DNA from: CAJXVY01 sp965657575
GTDB lineage: Bacteria > Actinomycetota > Actinomycetes > Actinomycetales > Microbacteriaceae
Reading direction: 5' to 3'
NCBI GenBank assembly: GCA_965657575.1
Contig: CBFHOK010000005.1
Coordinates: forward strand, 20,473 to 84,472
DNA: 64,000 bases
Notes under the pieces: generated by a model
What the model saw: the letters and a program-made list of their open reading frames with translations, nothing else
What the model was told of the DNA's origin: nothing
The model's database searches: none
Made by a program: the position numbers and the translations under genes
Shown here: piece by piece, positions 39,865-47,666 of the stretch
Layout: each line of letters begins with the position of its first letter
Numbering within the stretch: position 1 is the first letter of the stretch

Positions 39865-41157
39865 CTAACCTATTCGTTCCTTCGAGCCCAATAGACCCGT
39901 TGGTTTGACCAATAGCACCGCAATCAGAACGACCAGTGCTCCTACGTACTTAATGTCTGGTGCCAGAATCATTGTCGAGGTTTCAACCATGATTCCCACG
40001 ATCAAAGCTCCCAACAAAGCACCAAAGGCTGTTCCAAGACCTCCCAAAACAACCGCTGCGAAAATCAAAAGCAAAATCTTTTCACCCATGTCCCATTTGA
40101 TTCCAGGTCGGAAATAGGCCCAAAGGATTCCACCCAGTCCTGCTAGAGCACTTGCTGCAATCCAGACGTAGCGAATGACTCGATCGACATCAATACCGCT
40201 GGCTGCAGCCAAATCAACATTGTCACTGATGGCTCGTGTTGCCTTGCCGGTCTTAGTCAGTGTCAACCACAAGGCAAAGCTTGTTAGAACGATGATTGAA
40301 ATTGCCATGGAGGCAATGTCTGTTGTTGACAACGTTAGTGTTCCAAATAGGTTGAAGGATTCTCCGCCGAGGCTAGGAAGCTGGCTTGTGCTACCACCGA
40401 TGAAGAATTGGTAAACGTATCGAAGAGTCAGCGCCAGTCCAATTGACACAATCATCAACTGAACGATTCCCAGTCCCTTCTTTCTCAAAGGTCTCCATAT
40501 GACCACGTCCTGAGCCAAACCGGCTGCACCGCTGGCAATAACCGCCAAGATGATTCCAAGGAAGGGGTTGATGTCAAAACTTGCGAGGAACAAAGCAATG
40601 ACGGCTCCGAATGTCACCATCTCCGCGTGGGCGAAGTTTGAAAGCTTGGTAGTACCGAAAACCAGCGAAAGACCCACACTGGCCAAGCCAAGCATCAGTC
40701 CAAAGTTGATGCCGTAAACAAGTCGAGTGAAAAACTGTGGCCAGAGACCAACTGGAGTTCTTTCACCCTCACCGATGAAGTAGTTGGTAACAACGGTTCC
40801 AGTTAGACCGAATTCGATCTGTTTTATTGGACCACCGTCTTCGACAACGGCAATTCCTTCGGGCAAAGTCTCCTCGTTGAGGATTACCTCATACTGACCT
40901 CGCTCTGGGACACCTATCGACCAGCGACCATCGTCGCCAGTAACTGTTGTCGCTTCGTAGCCATTTCCGCGAACACTAATCTCCACCCCACCGAGAGACT
41001 CACCGTCGAGTTTCACGTTTCCGAAGATTTTGTCGTCAAATTCAGTTCCGACCTCATCTGCTGAGGCCGACATTGGCAACGCCAGCAGCAGCATCATTGC
41101 TGCGAAAACAGCTGCTAAGGCACTTACCGTTCTTTTTCCAGTTTTACTCAGTTGCAC
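39865..41157 (-). CDS. livH: LivH-type permease with signal peptide and extracytoplasmic beta-domain fused at the N-terminus
   Basis: 430 residues from a GTG at 41157 with AGGAG 5 nt upstream (the open frame reaches 41205, which would only add 16 residues before the signal). LivH proteins are usually about 290. Here residues 1-33 form a signal-like segment ending ALPMSASA, residues 41-125 a beta-rich domain resembling carboxypeptidase-regulatory or prealbumin-like repeats (FGNVKLDGESLGGVEISVRG, then TTVTGDDGRWSIGVP), and residues 143-430 a normal LivH with TKLSNFAHAEMVTFGAVIAL and the coupling segment TKTGKATRAISDNVDLAAASG. The extra domain would lie outside the membrane, where it could meet the binding lipoprotein. 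First gene of the minus-strand operon. Confidence 0.9.
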   Translation of the reverse strand: MQLSKTGKRTVSALAAVFAAMMLLLALPMSASADEVGTEFDDKIFGNVKLDGESLGGVEISVRGNGYEATTVTGDDGRWSIGVPERGQYEVILNEETLPEGIAVVEDGGPIKQIEFGLTGTVVTNYFIGEGERTPVGLWPQFFTRLVYGINFGLMLGLASVGLSLVFGTTKLSNFAHAEMVTFGAVIALFLASFDINPFLGIILAVIASGAAGLAQDVVIWRPLRKKGLGIVQLMIVSIGLALTLRYVYQFFIGGSTSQLPSLGGESFNLFGTLTLSTTDIASMAISIIVLTSFALWLTLTKTGKATRAISDNVDLAAASGIDVDRVIRYVWIAASALAGLGGILWAYFRPGIKWDMGEKILLLIFAAVVLGGLGTAFGALLGALIVGIMVETSTMILAPDIKYVGALVVLIAVLLVKPTGLLGSKERIG

Positions 41158-41197
41158 CGAGGCTCCTATTCGGATAAGACTTTCGCCTGTCAGTGAA

Positions 41198-41233
41198 ATG
41201 ACCACATCTCTCTTGTTGTGAGAGAGTGGTCAT
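41198..41233. promoter_or_regulatory. Long inverted repeat upstream of livH
   Basis: ATGACCAC-A-TCTCTC / GAGAGA-GTGGTCAT: 14 paired bases with one bulged A and a 7-base loop. It lies 41-76 nt upstream of the livH start and 130 nt upstream of guaB. No T-run follows on either strand, so an operator or a leader hairpin is more likely than a terminator. Confidence 0.45.
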
Positions 41234-41304
41234 CTCAAAAGCATTATTCAAAAATACACTTATTTTTCACTCACACAAACAATTTCGAGGATTTAGTTAC
41301 TCGG

Positions 41305-41331
41305 TTGAGACCTTTCGGTTGCCGTTAGGAT
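41305..41331 (+). promoter_or_regulatory. Candidate promoter of guaB
   Basis: TTGAGA (41305-41310) and TAGGAT (41326-41331) with a 15-bp spacer, shorter than ideal. The start point would lie some 25 nt before the guaB ATG. Confidence 0.4.
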
Positions 41332-41362
41332 TGATTTACAGGATTTGGAAAGTGCGAGTGAA

Positions 41363-42868
41363 ATGACAGAAAACGATCCCTTCGGACTGATTGGTCTCAC
41401 CTACGACGACGTTCTGCTGATGCCCGGTCAAAGCGATGTGGTGCCAGCAAATGTGAATACGTCAATTCAATTGACTCGCAATATTCATTTGAATATACCC
41501 TTGCTATCTTCCGCGATGGACACCGTTACCGAAGCCCGCATGGCAATTGCGATCGCTCGCCAGGGTGGAATTGGAATCATTCACCGAAATCTTTCGGTTG
41601 ACGACCAGGCCTCACAGGTGGACCTTGTCAAAAGAAGCGAAGCAGGCATGGTGACAAACCCGGTCACCACATCCCCCTATGCAAGCATTCAAGAAGTTGA
41701 TGACCTTTGCGGACGCTATCGAGTTAGTGGTCTGCCAGTTGTGGACGAGGATGACAAATTGGTTGGAATCGTTACCAATAGGGATATGCGTTTCGTGTTG
41801 GAGGTTCAGAGAACCACCACCTTGGTCAAAGACATCATGACCTCGATGCCTCTTATTACAGGCAATGTTGGAATCAACCCAGATGAGGCGATGGCGCTAT
41901 TGGCTCAGCACAGAATTGAGAAACTGCCACTGGTCGATGAAAACGGAAGACTAAAGGGGCTAATTACCGTCAAGGATTTCGATAAAAGCGAGAAGTATCC
42001 AAATGCTGCTAAAGACAGCCGCGGAAGATTGCTAGTGGGTGCTGCTGTTGGTGTTGGTGCCGATGCCTGGGAGAGGTCAATGGCACTGGTTGAGGCTGGG
42101 GTTGATCTACTGGTTGTTGATACCGCCCACGGTCACAACTCTGGGGTTTTGGAAATGGTTAAAAAGCTCAAGGCCGAACCGTACGCCAAGGACACCGACG
42201 TTATTGCTGGAAATGTTGCAACAACAGAGGGTGCTCAGGCGATTATTGACGCTGGAGCGGATGGCGTGAAGGTCGGAGTTGGACCAGGTTCAATCTGCAC
42301 CACAAGAGTTGTTGCAGGTGTCGGAGTTCCGCAAATTACTGCTGTTCACCTTGCGAGCCTGGCGGCAAAGAAGGCAGGTGTCCCGGTAATTGCTGATGGA
42401 GGATTGCAATACTCAGGTGATATCGCGAAGGCGTTGGTAGCTGGTGCGAGTGCGGTGATGGTTGGTGGATTGCTAGCGGGAACCGACGAGGCCCCTGGGG
42501 ATGTCACATATGTCAACGGAAAGCAATATAAGACTTATAGGGGAATGGGTTCTATGGGAGCAATGAGTGCCAGGGGATCGAAGCAGAGCTATTCCAAGGA
42601 TCGTTATTTCCAAGATGATGTCTTGAGGGAAGACAAGCTAGTTCCTGAAGGTGTCGAGGGACAGGTTCCTTATAGAGGGACAGTGCCAACAGTTGTTCAC
42701 CAGTTGATGGGTGGGCTTCGTGCATCAATGGGTTATGTCGGGGCAGCAACAATCCAAGAGCTATTGGACAGGGGAAAGTTTGTGAGAATTACCGCAGCTG
42801 GACTCAGGGAGAGCCACCCCCACGATCTGCATCAAATCATTGAGGCTCCGAACTACGGAACCCGTTAG
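41363..42868 (+). CDS. guaB: IMP dehydrogenase
   Basis: Oxidises IMP to XMP with NAD, committing purines to GMP. 501 residues from the ATG at 41363, which matches family N-termini (ENDPFGLIGLTYDDVLLMPG); a TTG at 41345 is an alternative. Two CBS domains are inserted at about residues 95-220 (NPVTTSPYASIQEVDDL, then VKDIMTSMPLI). The catalytic cysteine is in GVGPGSICTTRVVAGVG, and the flap has SMGAMSARGSKQSY. 6 nt before the guaB3 gene. Confidence 0.97.
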   Translation: MTENDPFGLIGLTYDDVLLMPGQSDVVPANVNTSIQLTRNIHLNIPLLSSAMDTVTEARMAIAIARQGGIGIIHRNLSVDDQASQVDLVKRSEAGMVTNPVTTSPYASIQEVDDLCGRYRVSGLPVVDEDDKLVGIVTNRDMRFVLEVQRTTTLVKDIMTSMPLITGNVGINPDEAMALLAQHRIEKLPLVDENGRLKGLITVKDFDKSEKYPNAAKDSRGRLLVGAAVGVGADAWERSMALVEAGVDLLVVDTAHGHNSGVLEMVKKLKAEPYAKDTDVIAGNVATTEGAQAIIDAGADGVKVGVGPGSICTTRVVAGVGVPQITAVHLASLAAKKAGVPVIADGGLQYSGDIAKALVAGASAVMVGGLLAGTDEAPGDVTYVNGKQYKTYRGMGSMGAMSARGSKQSYSKDRYFQDDVLREDKLVPEGVEGQVPYRGTVPTVVHQLMGGLRASMGYVGAATIQELLDRGKFVRITAAGLRESHPHDLHQIIEAPNYGTR

Positions 42869-42874
42869 GAAAAA

Positions 42875-43996
42875 ATGGCCGAGATTGAAATCGGGCTTTC
42901 CAAAAAAGCCACCCGCAGCTATTCATTCGATGATGTTGCGATTGTTCCAACGAGAAGAACCCGTGACAGCGAAGATGTCAGTACTGAATGGAGTATTGAT
43001 GCCTTTAAGTTTGATATTCCAGTCATTGCTGCTCCAATGGATTCAGCAATGTCCCCCGCCCAAGCAATTGCACTGGGCAAGCTGGGTGGCCTAGGCGTAT
43101 TGGACCTAGAGGGTCTATGGACCAGGTATGAAGACCCCAGTCAGCAGTATGCAGAGATTGTTTCTGCTGAGCCTGACCGGGCCAACGAAGTTTTGCAAAG
43201 AATTTATTCAGAGCCAATCAAGCCCGAGCTGATCATCCAAAGACTGAGTGAGATTAGAGACTCAGGTGTTGTGGTTGCAGGTTCTTTGAGCCCTCACCGA
43301 ACAGCCGAGTTTCACGAGACTGTGGTCAAAGCGGGAGTTGATATTTTCGTAATCCGCGGAACAACTGTGAGCGCTGAGCACGTGTCCAAAAGCGTAGAGC
43401 CGCTGAATCTCAAGGAATTCATATATGAGCTTGATGTGCCAGTGATTGTTGGTGGTGCCGCAACCTATCAGGCTGCAATGCACCTGATGCGCACTGGTGC
43501 AGCGGGTGTTTTGGTGGGCTTTGGTGGAGGCGCTGCCAGCTCAACCCGGCAAATACTTGGAATCCACGCACCGATGGCCTCCGCAGTTGCAGATATCGCT
43601 GCAGCCAGAAGAGATTACATGGATGAATCTGGTGGGCGTTATGTGCATGTGATTGCCGATGGTGGTTTGGGAACAAGCGGTGACATTGTCAAAGCAATTG
43701 CCTGTGGCGCGGATGCTGTGATGCTGGGAAGTGCACTGGCTAAAGCAAGTGATGCCCCAGGGGCTGGATATCACTGGGGTCAAGAGGCGGTCAATCCAGA
43801 ACTCCCAAGGGGACACCGAGTCCATGTTGGAGAAAATGGAAGCTTGGAGCAGGTGCTAACCGGTCCAGCCAATGACGCATTCGGAACCAGCAACCTGATG
43901 GGAGCTCTGAAAAGAGCGATGGCCACAACCGGTTATACAGAATTGAAAGAATTCCAAAAAGTTGACGTTGTCATAAGCCCTTACCGAGCGCAGTGA
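42875..43996 (+). CDS. guaB3: GuaB3-family IMP dehydrogenase-like protein
   Basis: Actinobacterial paralogue of IMP dehydrogenase, 373 residues, without CBS domains. Segments VIAAPMDSAMSPAQAIALG, PVIVGGAATYQAAMHLM and RDYMDESGGRYVHVIADGG are conserved in the family. In the place of the catalytic loop it has GFGGGAASSTRQILGI, with no cysteine, so ordinary IMP dehydrogenase chemistry is not expected; the function of GuaB3 is not settled. Lies directly behind guaB as in other actinobacteria. Ends in a GTGA overlap with the SURF1 gene. Confidence 0.9.
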   Translation: MAEIEIGLSKKATRSYSFDDVAIVPTRRTRDSEDVSTEWSIDAFKFDIPVIAAPMDSAMSPAQAIALGKLGGLGVLDLEGLWTRYEDPSQQYAEIVSAEPDRANEVLQRIYSEPIKPELIIQRLSEIRDSGVVVAGSLSPHRTAEFHETVVKAGVDIFVIRGTTVSAEHVSKSVEPLNLKEFIYELDVPVIVGGAATYQAAMHLMRTGAAGVLVGFGGGAASSTRQILGIHAPMASAVADIAAARRDYMDESGGRYVHVIADGGLGTSGDIVKAIACGADAVMLGSALAKASDAPGAGYHWGQEAVNPELPRGHRVHVGENGSLEQVLTGPANDAFGTSNLMGALKRAMATTGYTELKEFQKVDVVISPYRAQ

Positions 43997-44769
43997 AACC
44001 CAGCTGGCTCACTGTCGCTCGGCGACCTAAATGGATTGCGGTGCTAATCGCAATGCTGATTGTTGCTGCTGGATTTGCAGGTCTCGCTCAGTGGCAGCTA
44101 GAGCGAACCTTCACCACCGTCGGAGTTGCTGAAGCGGAATTGCCAGAGGTGCCAATTGAGCAATTAGTAGATGTCGCTCAACCACCAAGGCAGGAGTCCT
44201 TAGATCGGCTTGCTGAGTTTGAGGCAACCGTTGATTATGAGAATCTTTTTATTGTCGATAACAGAAAACAGTTTTTAGATCCTGAATTGATTCCCGGCTA
44301 CTGGCTTATTGCCAATAGCGATATTGAATTTAGCGGCGAGCAGCAGACCCTAACTTTGGCTATGGGGTTTAGTGAGGATTTAGAGACGGTCAAACAGGCA
44401 AGGGATTCTCTGCTTGGTCAAGACAGTGAACCAGAAACCATGATCGGTTATGTCGAACCGACTGAAGCTCCGGGAGAGAGAAACGGCGAATTGCTGAGCT
44501 CGTTATCACTGGCGCAGCTGGTAAACATTTATTTTGGGGGTCCAACACCGCACCTCCCAGTGTTTGTAATCATTCAAGAGGGACCAATCCCGAGTGAACT
44601 GGATCGAATCTCCATTGACATTCTTTCTGAACGGGTTGAAATTAACTGGCTGACGGCTTTTTATGCAATTGAGTGGATCATCTTTGCGCTTTTTGCACTT
44701 TATTTGTGGTATCGATTGGTGGCGGATGAGCGCATGCGTGAAATTGAAGCCCAGGCAGATTTAGACTAG
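43993..44769 (+). CDS. SURF1-family cytochrome oxidase biogenesis protein
   Basis: Membrane protein of 258 residues with one hydrophobic segment at each end (residues about 14-32 and 219-241) and a periplasmic domain between. The N-terminal motif with the LAQWQLER sequence after the first helix, the middle DNRKQFLDPELIPGYWLIA and the C-terminal INWLTAFYAIEWIIFALFAL are typical of SURF1, which assists heme insertion into cytochrome c oxidase. GTG start overlapping the guaB3 stop. Confidence 0.87.
   Translation: MKPSWLTVARRPKWIAVLIAMLIVAAGFAGLAQWQLERTFTTVGVAEAELPEVPIEQLVDVAQPPRQESLDRLAEFEATVDYENLFIVDNRKQFLDPELIPGYWLIANSDIEFSGEQQTLTLAMGFSEDLETVKQARDSLLGQDSEPETMIGYVEPTEAPGERNGELLSSLSLAQLVNIYFGGPTPHLPVFVIIQEGPIPSELDRISIDILSERVEINWLTAFYAIEWIIFALFALYLWYRLVADERMREIEAQADLD
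44762..44767 (+). promoter_or_regulatory. -10 box overlapping the SURF1 stop, possible leaderless promoter of the DUF3817 gene
   Basis: TAGACT, 6 nt before the GTG start at 44774; its last T is the first base of the SURF1 stop. No ribosome binding site is visible. Could equally be chance within an operon. Confidence 0.3.
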
Positions 44770-44773
44770 TAAC

Positions 44774-45223
44774 GTGCCAAATATTCCTGTTTCCAGACTG
44801 CCTCAGATGCGATCCACGTTGAAACTGTTCAAAGTTTCAAGCTATATCACCGGTATTTTCCTGATTTTGCTGATGATCACATGGGGAATCAGGCGCTTGC
44901 CGTTTCTGGGTTATGACTTGTGGCTAATGGGTCCTAATGGTTTTATCACTCTAGAGAGTTATGGCTATGAAGGTGCGGGGCTACCTTTGGAGGGCTATAA
45001 CCTAACCGTGATTATCTTGATTGTTCACGGTTGGCTATACGTTTTGTATTTATTCGCTGATTTCAGGATGTGGACTCTGTATCGCTGGAGCATCTGGAGG
45101 TTTATGCTGATCGGTCTTGGTGGGATAGTTCCTCTACTAAGTTTTTGGACAGAGGCTCGCTACGCAAAAATTGCCAAGCATGAGATAGCCGAATTGGAGA
45201 GGAAAGCATCATCAGACCTGTAA
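44774..45223 (+). CDS. DUF3817 membrane protein
   Basis: 149 residues with three to four hydrophobic segments: around residues 20-40 (FKVSSYITGIFLILLMITWG), 76-94 and 110-125. The YITGIFLILL and VHGWLYVLYLFADFRMW segments and the position between SURF1 and guaA fit the DUF3817 family (integral membrane protein of unknown function in actinobacteria). A C-terminal charged tail ends EIAELERKASSDL. Its 3' end overlaps the probable start of guaA. Confidence 0.82.
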   Translation: MPNIPVSRLPQMRSTLKLFKVSSYITGIFLILLMITWGIRRLPFLGYDLWLMGPNGFITLESYGYEGAGLPLEGYNLTVIILIVHGWLYVLYLFADFRMWTLYRWSIWRFMLIGLGGIVPLLSFWTEARYAKIAKHEIAELERKASSDL

Positions 45224-46764
45224 TTGTCATTGACTTTGGTGCTCAGTATGCGCAGTTGATTGCAAGACGCGTGCGGGAGGCCAATGTCTATTCAGAGATT
45301 GCCCCGCACGATATTTCCGCTGCAGACCTGATGCTCAAAAATCCCTCCGCTTTGATTCTTAGCGGTGGCCCATCCAGTGTTTACGAGGATGGCTCACCAT
45401 CGATGGATCCGCAGATTCTCGAACTGGGTGTTCCGGTTTTGGGTATTTGCTACGGTTTTCAAACCCTGGCCCATGCTCTTGGCGGGCAGGTTGATAACTC
45501 CGGGAAGCGTGAGTACGGGGCGACAGAGCTCAGCGTTAGCGCCGCAGGTGTCTTATTGGATAGCCAACCTCAGTCACAGGTTTGCTGGATGAGTCATGGT
45601 GACCAGGTTGTGAAGGCTCCCGCTGGTTTTGATGTTTTGGCATCCACCGAGACAACTCCGGTTGCAGCGTTTGAATCAGTTGAGAAAAAGATTTTTGGGG
45701 TGCAGTGGCATCCAGAGGTGAAACACAGCGAGTTCGGTCAAAAGGTTTTAGAAAACTTCTTGTATCAAGGTGCGGGCCTTGAGCCAAACTGGTCATCAGG
45801 GGATGTAATCGCTGAGCAGGTTGAAAAGATTCGCTCTCAGGTCGGGTCCTCGCAAGTTATCTGTGGACTTAGCGGTGGAGTTGACTCAGCTGTTGCTGCA
45901 GCCCTAGTTCACAAAGCAGTCGGTGATCAGCTAACTGCAGTCTTTGTTGACCATGGACTTCTTCGCAAGGGCGAGGCTGAGCAGGTGGAGCGGGATTATG
46001 TTGAAGCCACCGGCATCAAGCTAAAGGTTGTCAATGCTGAAAAGCAGTTTTTAGATGCATTAGCTGGGGTTAGTGACCCAGAACAAAAAAGAAAAATCAT
46101 AGGTCGAGAGTTCATTAGATCTTTTGAGCAGGCTGAGCGAGAGCTAATTGTTGAGGCTAAACAGGAAAACCAAAAAATAGGCTTTTTGGTGCAGGGGACT
46201 TTATATCCAGATGTGGTTGAATCTGGCGGTGGTGCAACCGCCGGCATAAAAAGCCACCACAACGTTGGTGGGTTGCCAGAAGACCTCGAGTTCGAACTTG
46301 TTGAGCCGCTGAGGACGCTATTCAAAGACGAGGTTAGAGACATTGGTCGGGAGTTGGGACTTCCTGAGCCGATAGTCAATCGTCAGCCATTCCCGGGTCC
46401 TGGGCTAGGGATCAGGATTATCGGTGAGGTAAATGCCGAGCGGTTGGAGATTCTTCGCGAGGCAGATGCGATTGTTCGGGAGGAGTTGACGCTTGCAGGT
46501 ATGGATCAGGAGATCTGGCAGTCGCCAGTTGTCTTGCTAGCCGATGTACGCTCGGTGGGTGTTCAGGGTGATGGAAGAACCTATGGGCACCCGATTGTTT
46601 TGAGACCGGTTAGCAGTGAGGATGCGATGACTGCTGATTGGTCAAGACTTGATTACAACCTGCTTGCAAAGATCTCCAATCGAATCACCAATGAGGTGAG
46701 TGAGGTCAACCGAGTCGTTTTGGATATCACCAGCAAACCGCCGGGGACCATTGAATGGGAGTAA
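45211..46764 (+). CDS. guaA: GMP synthase (glutamine-hydrolysing), apparent ATC start
   Basis: Converts XMP to GMP using glutamine. Glutaminase domain: Cys in LGICYGFQTLAHALGG, His and Glu in QWHPEVKHSE. ATP-pyrophosphatase domain: PP-loop LSGGVDSAVAAALV. C-terminal dimer domain: PFPGPGLGIRIIGEV. The conserved N-terminus RPVIVIDFGAQYAQLIARR begins at 45214, but between the in-frame stop at 45181 and the TTG at 45256 there is no ATG, GTG or TTG. ATC at 45211 with AGAGGA 7 nt upstream gives a normal 517-residue enzyme; starting at the TTG would delete the DFGAQY strand. Either the start is ATC or there is a sequence error. Confidence 0.93.
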   Translation: MRPVIVIDFGAQYAQLIARRVREANVYSEIAPHDISAADLMLKNPSALILSGGPSSVYEDGSPSMDPQILELGVPVLGICYGFQTLAHALGGQVDNSGKREYGATELSVSAAGVLLDSQPQSQVCWMSHGDQVVKAPAGFDVLASTETTPVAAFESVEKKIFGVQWHPEVKHSEFGQKVLENFLYQGAGLEPNWSSGDVIAEQVEKIRSQVGSSQVICGLSGGVDSAVAAALVHKAVGDQLTAVFVDHGLLRKGEAEQVERDYVEATGIKLKVVNAEKQFLDALAGVSDPEQKRKIIGREFIRSFEQAERELIVEAKQENQKIGFLVQGTLYPDVVESGGGATAGIKSHHNVGGLPEDLEFELVEPLRTLFKDEVRDIGRELGLPEPIVNRQPFPGPGLGIRIIGEVNAERLEILREADAIVREELTLAGMDQEIWQSPVVLLADVRSVGVQGDGRTYGHPIVLRPVSSEDAMTADWSRLDYNLLAKISNRITNEVSEVNRVVLDITSKPPGTIEWE

Positions 46765-47648
46765 CCGAGGTTTTTGGTCACCGCGGTGCCTGCGGATACC
46801 TTCCTGAAAACACCCTCGAATCTTTTCAGCTCGCTTTTGACCAGGGAGCTGATGCAATTGAGTTTGACTTGGTTCCTACTGTTGATAACCAATTGGTAAT
46901 TCGCCACGATGCGGAGTTATCGACAACAACCAATATCGCAGCTTTAGCTCAGTTTGAATCAAAAAAGACCTCTGAAGTTATATCCGGGGAAGAGCTCTCT
47001 GGGTGGTTTAGTCATCATTTGAGCTCGAGGGAGTTTTTAGAACTCAGGGCCATCGAGAGATTGCAAAGCAGAAAAGAATCTGCAGCTCATGACGGAAAAT
47101 ACATGATTCCGATGCTTGGAGATTTGCTCGCAGCTCCTGAGTTTTTTGGAAAAAAGCTAATCATTGAACTGAAGCACCCAGAATATTTTCTTGACCAAGG
47201 TTTTGACCTTCCGAAGCTTCTTAAACTTGAGCTAGACATCGCCGAGCTGGATCCAGATGCGTCCCATGAAATTGTTGTTGAAAGTTTCGATTGGCGAGGT
47301 TTGATACGAGCCAAGGAGTTGATAGGCGATAAAGCTCAATATGTATTTTTGGCGGAGCCTAAGACAACACCGGATGACATTGACCTATTGATTGAAGCTG
47401 TCAGTGACAACTTCCAAGGACTGTCTCTTTCAATCCCGCAGTATCTAACAAGTTTTGATCAGCATTCGATTGAGCTAAACGATGTCTTAGAGAAAATAAA
47501 AGCCAAAAATCTTTTGGCTTATGCCTATACGGCAAAAACCGAAGAGGTCATTGACCTAGAGCGTGACTTTGAAGTTTTAGCAAATGCTGGATTTGATGGA
47601 GTATTTGCCGACCAGCCAGATGTCTTTCGCCGGTTTGTCGCAGGTTAG
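46755..47648 (+). CDS. Glycerophosphodiester phosphodiesterase
   Basis: Hydrolyses glycerophosphodiesters to glycerol-3-phosphate and an alcohol. 297 residues, cytoplasmic (no signal). The TIM-barrel motif GHRGACGYLPENTLESF has the catalytic His-Arg and Glu, followed by IEFDLVPTVDNQLVIRHD with the metal-binding Glu/Asp and second His. C-terminal GFDGVFADQPD is typical. Starts inside the last codons of guaA (10-nt overlap). Confidence 0.9.
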   Translation: MGVTEVFGHRGACGYLPENTLESFQLAFDQGADAIEFDLVPTVDNQLVIRHDAELSTTTNIAALAQFESKKTSEVISGEELSGWFSHHLSSREFLELRAIERLQSRKESAAHDGKYMIPMLGDLLAAPEFFGKKLIIELKHPEYFLDQGFDLPKLLKLELDIAELDPDASHEIVVESFDWRGLIRAKELIGDKAQYVFLAEPKTTPDDIDLLIEAVSDNFQGLSLSIPQYLTSFDQHSIELNDVLEKIKAKNLLAYAYTAKTEEVIDLERDFEVLANAGFDGVFADQPDVFRRFVAG

Positions 47649-47651
47649 ATT

Positions 47652-47657
47652 TAGGCT
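47652..47657 (+). promoter_or_regulatory. -10-like box before pcrA
   Basis: TAGGCT, 9 nt before the pcrA ATG, in an 18-base gap after the preceding gene. No Shine-Dalgarno sequence is apparent. Confidence 0.3.
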
Positions 47658-47666
47658 AGGGCAGTT

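Noticed and set aside
41358..41367. GTGAAATGAC at the guaB start duplicated at 41193-41202
   Set aside because: A single 10-base match in nearby sequence can arise by chance and is not symmetric or otherwise supported.
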